Shown piece after piece: positions 1 to 5,247 of a DNA stretch of 6,207 nt. The stretch is from NCBI GenBank assembly GCA_029856295.1, contig JAHQWS010000150.1, forward strand, positions 1 to 6,207, in the 5' to 3' direction. Position 1 is the first letter of the stretch. The number at the start of each line of letters is the position of its first letter. The notes beneath the pieces are model-generated. The model saw nothing but the letters and a program-made list of their open reading frames with translations, was not told the DNA's origin and did not search any database. The translations under genes were made by a program, and so were the position numbers. Source of the DNA: Promethearchaeia archaeon. Lineage in GTDB: Archaea; Asgardarchaeota; Lokiarchaeia; Sigyniarchaeales; SOKP01.

Positions 1-12
1 TTTTATATGATA

Positions 13-1527
13 ATGAGTAAAAAACCTTGCCCGATAATCGTTGGAGCAGCTCAGTACACGCAATCTAAAGATACTGCTCAACCTCTAGATCCTCTGAGTT
101 TAATAGTGAAAACCTGTCGAATGGCTATTGCTAACTCGGGAGCAGAAAAGTTAAAAATTTTTATTGATTCAATATATATGGTCAATATTAACAGCTGGTC
201 CTATGAAGATGCTCCTGGTGAACTTAGTAATATCCTTGGCATAAATCCCGTTCGAAAGGTCTTTCTACCTGATGGCGGGGATTCCCCTCAAATGCTAGTC
301 AATCGAGCTGCTAAGGCAATTGCTACTGGAAAAAGTCAAGCAGTACTGATTACAGGGGGAGAGGCCTCTTATTCGGTTTATCGTGCGATGAAAGGTGACA
401 CCGCTCTGAATTGGCCAGAAAAAAAGCCTCCAAAGTATATGGAGGATAATTTGTGGAATGGTACGAGTGATTTTGAAAATAAATATGGAATGATATTCCC
501 CTCATGTTCATATGCTTTATTTGAGTCTGCATTACGCGGAGAATCTGGCAGAACCCTTGAAGAACATCGATTGCATATGGGCAAACTTTTTGAACGTTAT
601 TCTAAAATTGCTTCTAAAAATCCATTTGCGTGGATTCAAAAATCTTATACTGCTGATGAGATTACAATCCCAAGTTCACAAAATCGCAAAGTCATCTATC
701 CTTACACAAAGCGCATGTGTTCAAATTTGTTTGTAGATCAATCAGGGGCACTGATCATTACAAGTGACGAAATTGCTAAAAAGCTTAAAATTAATCCCGA
801 GAACTGGGTTTATTTAATGGGAGGTGCGGACTTTAAAAATATTTTTAATATTTCTCAACGTCCAAAGCTGTATGATTCACCAGCAGCGAAGAAAGGGTCG
901 CAAATTGCATTAGAACAAGCGGGTCTTTCACTTGGAGATATTGATTTATTTGACATATATAGTTGCTTTCCTTCTATAGTACAAATTGTTACGAATGAAA
1001 TGGGGCTTTCTAAAGATGATCCTCGTGATCTTACAATAACTGGGGGACTTCCTTATTTTGGAGGTCCTTGGAGTAATTATTCCATTCACGCAATAATTAC
1101 AGCAGTTGATATTATCCGTAAAAACCCTTCTAAAAAAATATTGGTTGTAGCTAATGGGGGATACAATACGAAGCAATCGTTTGGAATATATGGTAATAAA
1201 CCTCCAGTTATACCATGGGAAGATCGTGATGATAGAGAAATACAGAAAGAAATTTTTATGGTTGCATTACCAGATCCTGTTATAGAAGCAAATGGACAGC
1301 TTAGCATTGAAGCTTATACAATTTATTACGAGCGAGATGGAAGACCAAAACGTGGTATTGTTATAGGCTATTTAGAGGATGGAAGTCGTACATTCGCTAG
1401 AATTGAAGATGAGCCAGAGAGATTAGAAGAGTTAGAAAACAAAGAACTTATTGGAATGACTTTTAAGGTTCATTTTGACAAGGAGAGCGGAGTTAATTTG
1501 ATATTGTTAGATGAAGAATTGAATTAA
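13..1527 (+). CDS. Thiolase-like protein, TLP1 type (copy 1), probably lacking thiolase activity
   Basis: Family: the protein resembles SCP2-thiolase-like type 1 proteins, usually auto-annotated as acetyl-CoA acetyltransferase. They have a thiolase fold plus an extra C-terminal domain and a length near 500 residues; this one has 504. Seen: an N-terminal CPIIVGAAQYT strand, the LPDGGDSPQ loop (residues 86-93), DIYSCFPS (314-321), TGGLPYFGGP (343-352) and NGGYNTKQSFGIYG (381-394). A C-terminal domain of about 80 residues begins near 427 with IEAYTIYY and ends with G-x-TF and NLI. Aligned by eye with SCP2-thiolases, the nucleophilic Cys is replaced by Asp90, the HDCF His by Tyr316 and the GHP His by Gly351. 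CoA or acyl-CoA binding is therefore more likely than normal thiolase chemistry (inference). The start at 13 is chosen because it aligns exactly with the start of the downstream paralog. An in-frame ATG at 7 would add two residues. Only 12 bases lie upstream of position 13, so no promoter can be judged. The cell location is presumably cytosolic, since no signal peptide is visible. Confidence 0.88.
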   Translation: MSKKPCPIIVGAAQYTQSKDTAQPLDPLSLIVKTCRMAIANSGAEKLKIFIDSIYMVNINSWSYEDAPGELSNILGINPVRKVFLPDGGDSPQMLVNRAAKAIATGKSQAVLITGGEASYSVYRAMKGDTALNWPEKKPPKYMEDNLWNGTSDFENKYGMIFPSCSYALFESALRGESGRTLEEHRLHMGKLFERYSKIASKNPFAWIQKSYTADEITIPSSQNRKVIYPYTKRMCSNLFVDQSGALIITSDEIAKKLKINPENWVYLMGGADFKNIFNISQRPKLYDSPAAKKGSQIALEQAGLSLGDIDLFDIYSCFPSIVQIVTNEMGLSKDDPRDLTITGGLPYFGGPWSNYSIHAIITAVDIIRKNPSKKILVVANGGYNTKQSFGIYGNKPPVIPWEDRDDREIQKEIFMVALPDPVIEANGQLSIEAYTIYYERDGRPKRGIVIGYLEDGSRTFARIEDEPERLEELENKELIGMTFKVHFDKESGVNLILLDEELN

Positions 1528-1531
1528 ATAA
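1524..1531 (+). promoter_or_regulatory. Candidate archaeal TATA-like element for the MFS gene
   Basis: The octamer TTAAATAA overlaps the stop codon of the upstream thiolase-like gene and is centred about 26 bp before the A of the MFS start codon. This is the spacing expected if transcription began at the ATG (leaderless). No Shine-Dalgarno sequence precedes this start. In such AT-rich DNA a chance match is likely, and read-through from the upstream gene is an equally good explanation. Confidence 0.25.
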
Positions 1532-1553
1532 AAGATGAAATTAGACCACAGTT

Positions 1554-2822
1554 ATGTTTTCCAAAGATACTACTGACCGATATACTCCTGATTTTAATAT
1601 CATGATCAAAATAGCTATTTTAAATAGCTTAGGATTCTTTTTTATGGGATTTTTAATTCCCGTTATAAGTAGGCAAAACATGAATGCCACGGGCTTAGAA
1701 ATTGGATTGATTATATCTGCGATGGTCATTGGCTTTACTTTAAGTAGCGCAGTCGTTGGAATTTTTACCGATAGAACAAAATCAAAGCGTTTTTTGATAT
1801 TTATAGGCTCAATAGGGCGGGGTGTTTCCTATTTCATCTTTTATATCAGCATTATCATAAATTCCTTAATAGGAATGTTGATAGGTATGTTTATTTTAGG
1901 ATTTTGGGCGGGATTTTTTTGGATTCCTTTCGATACTCTTATTGCAGAGAAATCTAATAAAGATAACCGTTCTCAGGCTTTCGGAAAGAGAGATTCAGCA
2001 AATGCCATAGGACAAGTGGTTGGAGGGTTAGTCGGATTTGGTATCCTCCTAAGTGTGGGAATTTTTACTGACAATCCGTATCTTTTATATAGTGCAATTC
2101 TAATATTTGGAATTTCAAATTTCATTGCGGGAATACTATTTTTGAGATATGTTGACGAGTCAATTAAATTCTCTAATGAGGAGAATTCAAAAGACATTTC
2201 TAATGAACAATCTGGCATGTCCCTATTTAAATTTCCCAGATCAATGTTAATAGGGTTAATTATTCTATTTTTAGTAGTCCTTCTTGCAAGTATAAACGGT
2301 AATTTGGCTAAGCCTTTTTTAAACATTTATATTATAGAAAATCTGAGTGATGATTTGTATATTGTTATTCTAATCTATTTACCTGCAGGTCTTTTAGCCA
2401 CATTTCTTGCTCCCAAATTAGGAGAGATGGTTGATAAACTCGAGCCTAGAATCGCTATTGTCATTTTAAGTTTATCAGGAGCAATAATTACATGGTTCTT
2501 GATTAACACTCAAGATCTTTTTATATTTGCAATCTTATTATTATTAGATCTTACCATTGCTATTTCTGCTGGCTTATTATTTAGAAATCTTTTAAGTAGA
2601 ATCACTATAGAACACCGTGGCAAAATTTTAGGAATTTGCTCTGTTTTTGTAAATATCGGATCTATTATTGGCCCTATTTTAGGAGGGTTTGTATGGGATG
2701 TATCCGGACCTAAAGCACCTTTTATGGTATCTATATTCGTGGAATTATGTCTGATCCCACTATATTTTATTGTAGTTCATTTATTATTACCTCACGTTGC
2801 TGAAACATATGAAAAAGATTAG
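1554..2822 (+). CDS. Major facilitator superfamily (MFS) transporter, 12 transmembrane segments
   Basis: This is an integral membrane secondary carrier of 422 residues, a normal length for the MFS. Hydrophobic segments lie near residues 18-39, 46-70, 80-100, 103-126, 150-171, 176-198, 231-249, 268-287, 299-317, 322-343, 356-380 and 388-412, giving two six-helix halves. A polar loop rich in Glu, Asn, Ser and Lys (about 201-228) separates them. MFS motif A is visible between helices 2 and 3 as GIFTDRTKSKR (69-79), with Asp73 and Arg74. A degenerate second copy lies between helices 8 and 9 as GEMVDKLEPR (290-299). The Gly/Pro-rich IGSIIGPILGG (368-378) in helix 11 is typical of the fold. The substrate cannot be read from sequence. 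The gene starts 26 bp after the first thiolase-like gene and is followed by its paralog, so a substrate linked to those proteins is plausible but inferred. An internal Met17 (1602) just before helix 1 is an alternative start. No ribosome binding site is clear for either start. Confidence 0.9.
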   Translation: MFSKDTTDRYTPDFNIMIKIAILNSLGFFFMGFLIPVISRQNMNATGLEIGLIISAMVIGFTLSSAVVGIFTDRTKSKRFLIFIGSIGRGVSYFIFYISIIINSLIGMLIGMFILGFWAGFFWIPFDTLIAEKSNKDNRSQAFGKRDSANAIGQVVGGLVGFGILLSVGIFTDNPYLLYSAILIFGISNFIAGILFLRYVDESIKFSNEENSKDISNEQSGMSLFKFPRSMLIGLIILFLVVLLASINGNLAKPFLNIYIIENLSDDLYIVILIYLPAGLLATFLAPKLGEMVDKLEPRIAIVILSLSGAIITWFLINTQDLFIFAILLLLDLTIAISAGLLFRNLLSRITIEHRGKILGICSVFVNIGSIIGPILGGFVWDVSGPKAPFMVSIFVELCLIPLYFIVVHLLLPHVAETYEKD

Positions 2823-2867
2823 TAAATAATCATGCTGGTTGTTTATATGAGGACATTTTTGTCAATT

Positions 2868-2884
2868 CGAAATAGATTTAATAT
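2868..2884 (+). promoter_or_regulatory. Candidate BRE plus TATA box for the second thiolase-like gene
   Basis: The TATA-like octamer TTTAATAT (2877-2884) is centred about 26 bp before the start codon at 2906, consistent with transcription beginning at or next to the ATG. A CGAAA sequence (2868-2872) just upstream resembles the archaeal TFB recognition element, though it is separated by four bases. No Shine-Dalgarno sequence lies before the ATG. A second TATA-like site, TTTATATG (2842-2849), would instead give a 5' leader of about 35 nt. Together these suggest that the second paralog can be transcribed independently of the MFS gene. Confidence 0.4.
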
Positions 2885-2897
2885 TTTTAATATTTTT
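2880..2897. repeat. Tandem 9-bp AT repeat (AATATTTTT x 2) in the promoter region
   Basis: AATATTTTT occurs twice back to back (2880-2888 and 2889-2897), immediately before the second thiolase-like gene and overlapping its candidate TATA box. It may be simple AT-rich drift, a paired regulator site, or T-tracts serving termination. Nothing in the sequence decides between these. Confidence 0.5.
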
Positions 2898-2905
2898 ATT
2901 CAGTA

Positions 2906-4408
2906 ATGAACAATAAATCTTGTCCCATAATTGTTGGTGTAGCCCAATATACCCAACCTAAAGACATATCTCATCCACTGGACCCGCTTAATCTAATGGT
3001 AAAAACATGCCAAATGGCTCTTGCTGATACAGGAAATGATGATATAAAGAAAAATATTGATACATTGTTCATGGTAAACATTAATAGCTGGTCCTATAAA
3101 GATGCGCCTAGTGAGCTCTGTGATTTACTTGGTATACCCGCTACGCAAAAAGTTTATTTACCGGATGGTGGTGATTCACCTCAGATGTTAGTGAATAGAA
3201 GTGCTAAAGCTATTGCGTCTGGAAAAAGTAAAGCCATCCTTATGGCAGGAGGAGAAGCTGCCTATTCAGTTTATCGTGAAAGAAAAAAAAAAGTAAGATT
3301 AAATTGGCCAAGGAAAAAAACACCAAAATACATAGAAAAAAATTCACAACCTTATACATCTAACTTTGAAAACAAATACGGGATGATTTATCCTACTTGT
3401 ACATATGCTATGTTTGAAACAGCTGTACGTGCAGCATCTGGTAGAAGCCTTGAGCAACAAAGGGAGTTTATAGGCAAAATTTTTGAGCACTATTCAAAAG
3501 TAGCTTCAAAAAATCCTTATGCGTGGAGCCAAAAAACGTATACAGCTCAAGAAATTTGGACTCCATCTCCAAAAAATCGCAATATAATGCATCCTTACAC
3601 AAAACATATGTGTTCAAATATATTTGTAGATCAGTCAGCCTCGTTGATAATGACAAGTAAAAAAATAGCTGAGGCATTAAATATTGATCCTAAACGCTGG
3701 GTCCACCCAATGGGGGGTGCTGATTTAAAGAATATATTAAATATTTCTACTCGTCCAAAACTCTATGATTCACCAGCGGCCAGAGAAGGATCACGACTCG
3801 CATTAAACCAAGCGGGGCTTACACTTAAGGATATTGATTTATTTGACATTTATAGTTGCTTTCCTTCCATGGTACAAATTATTATAAATGAAATCGGTCT
3901 TTCTGTAGATGATCCTCGTGATTTTACAATAACTGGGGGGCTTCCCTATTTCGGCGGACCATTGAGTAATTACTCTATGCATGCTATCATTGATGGTGTT
4001 AATCTCATTCGTAAATATCCTTCTAAAAGAATTATGGTGGTAGCAAATGGAGGATATAATACAAAACAATCCTTTGGAATTTATGGAACTCAACCACCTG
4101 TTATACCGTGGAACGAGCGTGATGATTCTGAAGTACAGCAGTCTATCTTTTCGAAATCTTTACCAGAGCCAGTTGAAGAGGCACATAGTCAAATTACCAT
4201 TGAAGCATACACAATATATTATAACCGGAAAGGAATACCTAAACGAGTAATTGTACTTGGACATCTCGAAAATGGTCATCGAACACTTGCTCTCATTGAA
4301 GCAGATCCTGAGTTATTGTTAAAATTAGAACAAGAAGAACTTGTTGGAAAAACTTTTCCTGTTCAACATGATTCCGGTAGGGGTCATAATTTAATTTCAA
4401 TCAAGTAA
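2906..4408 (+). CDS. Thiolase-like protein, TLP1 type (copy 2), paralog of the gene at 13-1527
   Basis: This 500-residue protein aligns without a single gap to the product of 13-1527; 330 of 500 positions are identical by hand count (about 66%). The most conserved blocks are LPDGGDSPQMLVNR (85-98), DLFDIYSCFP (311-320), TITGGLPYFG (341-350) and NGGYNTKQSF (381-390). The most variable are residues 41-50 and about 125-150, which are candidate substrate- or partner-facing loops. As in copy 1, Asp90, Tyr316 and Gly351 replace the SCP2-thiolase catalytic Cys, HDCF His and GHP His. The additional C-terminal domain (about 427-500) is present and intact. The open frame, with substitutions concentrated outside the motifs, indicates a functional paralog rather than a decaying duplicate. 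The start is at the first possible ATG after the 83-bp gap and matches the family N-terminus, which runs straight into CPIIVG. A ten-base A run (3283-3292) encodes the Lys-rich segment around residue 127. The stop codon lies 12 bp from that of the converging minus-strand gene. Confidence 0.9.
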   Translation: MNNKSCPIIVGVAQYTQPKDISHPLDPLNLMVKTCQMALADTGNDDIKKNIDTLFMVNINSWSYKDAPSELCDLLGIPATQKVYLPDGGDSPQMLVNRSAKAIASGKSKAILMAGGEAAYSVYRERKKKVRLNWPRKKTPKYIEKNSQPYTSNFENKYGMIYPTCTYAMFETAVRAASGRSLEQQREFIGKIFEHYSKVASKNPYAWSQKTYTAQEIWTPSPKNRNIMHPYTKHMCSNIFVDQSASLIMTSKKIAEALNIDPKRWVHPMGGADLKNILNISTRPKLYDSPAAREGSRLALNQAGLTLKDIDLFDIYSCFPSMVQIIINEIGLSVDDPRDFTITGGLPYFGGPLSNYSMHAIIDGVNLIRKYPSKRIMVVANGGYNTKQSFGIYGTQPPVIPWNERDDSEVQQSIFSKSLPEPVEEAHSQITIEAYTIYYNRKGIPKRVIVLGHLENGHRTLALIEADPELLLKLEQEELVGKTFPVQHDSGRGHNLISIK

Positions 4409-4420
4409 TAATTGCGTGTC

Positions 4421-5185
4421 TTATATTTCTAATGTCAATAAATCATCCGCAATTATGATTTCCTTATCAAATATTTCCTTTATTTTATTTTTAGATTTTA
4501 CCACCTTTTTCGCAAAAAGCGGATAGAGGTGAACTAAGACTAATTTTTGGCAGTTAGCGTCTCTTGCCATTTTCGCAACATCAGATGGAGTACTATGCCC
4601 ATAATCATCAGCAAATTTAATATATTTATCTGGAAATGTAGATTCACATATAAAAACATTACATTTATCGGCTAATTTAACTAACTGCTGCGTAGGTTTA
4701 GTATCTCCTGAATAACAGACTGTTTTACCCATTTTTTCCACACGATAAGCGAATGAAATTATAGCATGGTCCATTTTCGCGCATTTAATTCTATAATCTC
4801 TTTTAAATTCTTGAATATCATTTATGTCAGTTAGCTCATTAAAGTAAATTTTGAAATTAAATACTTTAAACCCTCCTGGAGCATTCATTAAAGTAAATAT
4901 CTTTTCAGTAGTCGCTTTTGTTTGCGGAGGACCAATAATAGTTAAGTCAGCAGTTCTATTACTGAGCCAGTAATACCAGAGTAGGGAAAATAATCCTGAG
5001 AAATGATCTCCGTGTAAATGACTTATGCAAATTGTATTTATTGTATCTATTGTCTTTAGTTGTAATAATTTTTGAGTACAACCTTCACCACAATCTAGAA
5101 GAAGATCATCATTAATTAAGATCGATGGAAAGCTTTTATTCTCCGTCATAAGACTGCCTGCCGTTCCTAAGAAAGTGATTTTCAT
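4421..5185 (-). CDS. RNase Z-like metallo-beta-lactamase-fold hydrolase lacking the tRNA-binding arm
   Basis: This 254-residue metallo-beta-lactamase-fold protein has an N-terminal MKITFLGTAG strand, LLLDCGEG (28-35) and the metal motif SHLHGDH (55-61) giving His56, His58, Asp60 and His61. Further ligands are His140, Asp161 in SGDTKP and His219 in VHLYP. The sequences CEST (180-183) and GHSTPSDVA (196-204) match the E-x-T and HST elements typical of tRNase Z (ElaC) rather than generic lactamase-fold enzymes. Genuine short tRNase Z, about 300 residues, carries a roughly 50-residue exosite arm between the His140-equivalent and the GDT Asp. Here YRVEKMGKTVCYSGDT joins those points directly, so the arm is absent. 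A tRNA 3'-end role is therefore doubtful; a phosphodiesterase or other small-substrate hydrolase is an alternative. The start is at 5185, the first Met before the conserved strand. A weak AGGT (5193-5196) lies 7 nt upstream. The gene follows the sulfatase by 62 bp on the same strand and converges with the second thiolase-like gene. Confidence 0.85.
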   Translation of the reverse strand: MKITFLGTAGSLMTENKSFPSILINDDLLLDCGEGCTQKLLQLKTIDTINTICISHLHGDHFSGLFSLLWYYWLSNRTADLTIIGPPQTKATTEKIFTLMNAPGGFKVFNFKIYFNELTDINDIQEFKRDYRIKCAKMDHAIISFAYRVEKMGKTVCYSGDTKPTQQLVKLADKCNVFICESTFPDKYIKFADDYGHSTPSDVAKMARDANCQKLVLVHLYPLFAKKVVKSKNKIKEIFDKEIIIADDLLTLEI

Positions 5186-5192
5186 AACTAAA

Positions 5193-5196
5193 ACCT
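5193..5196 (-). promoter_or_regulatory. Weak Shine-Dalgarno candidate for the RNase Z-like gene
   Basis: The minus strand reads AGGT with 7 nt before the ATG at 5185. It is only four bases of complementarity but well placed, and it is the only recognisable ribosome binding site before a visible start in the window. It supports the chosen start. It argues against a leaderless mRNA for this gene if transcription begins farther upstream. Confidence 0.3.
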
Positions 5197-5206
5197 GAAA
5201 TTTTAC

Positions 5207-5236
5207 TTTAAAATAATAAATATTAATTATAATATA
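5207..5236 (-). promoter_or_regulatory. AT-rich intergenic promoter region for the RNase Z-like gene
   Basis: The 62-bp gap after the sulfatase stop is almost pure A/T. On the minus strand TATTTTAAA (5215-5207) is centred 26 bp before the start codon, the spacing for a leaderless transcript. TTATATTA (5236-5229) is a second TATA-like site that would leave a leader of about 20 nt containing the AGGT. Either could be the real box, and co-transcription from the sulfatase is also possible. Confidence 0.3.
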
Positions 5237-5247
5237 AGAAATTGGAA

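Larger units (their letters stand above)
2856..2897 (+). terminator. T-tract cluster after the MFS gene, possible archaeal terminator
   Basis: Three TTTTT runs (2856-2860, 2884-2888, 2893-2897) lie 34-75 bp downstream of the MFS stop codon. Archaeal RNA polymerase commonly terminates at U-rich stretches without a strong hairpin. The first run sits in a very small GACA/TGTC inverted repeat (2852-2863), too weak to count as an intrinsic terminator. The last two runs overlap the candidate promoter of the next gene, so the assignment is tentative. Confidence 0.25.

Noticed and set aside
2..9. TTTATATG at the left edge as a TATA box for the first gene
   Set aside because: It overlaps the start codons at 7 and 13. 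A start of transcription 26 bp downstream would fall inside the coding region, so it cannot serve this gene.
946..1176. Antisense open frame under the first thiolase-like gene, with a similar antisense frame at 3839-4093 under the second
   Set aside because: The two antisense products look alike only because the sense-strand DNA of the paralogs is conserved there. No promoter, ribosome site or known domain supports them.
1973..2326. 117-codon antisense open frame inside the MFS gene
   Set aside because: It lies wholly inside a strongly supported membrane protein gene, has no recognisable domain, and its Arg/Asn/Pro-rich composition is what the reverse of hydrophobic codons produces.
2852..2863. 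GACA-TTTT-TGTC inverted repeat as an intrinsic terminator
   Set aside because: A four-pair stem with no following T-run is too weak. The T-tracts alone are the better terminator candidate.
13..4408. Composite transposon, with the two paralogs as flanking repeats
   Set aside because: The repeats are intact thiolase-like genes with about one third amino-acid divergence. No transposase, terminal inverted repeat or target-site duplication is visible.
4421..5185. Metallo-beta-lactamase-type (class III) alkylsulfatase, tempting beside a sulfatase gene
   Set aside because: Those enzymes are much longer, with extra C-terminal domains. The GHST and CEST elements here fit the RNase Z-like branch better.
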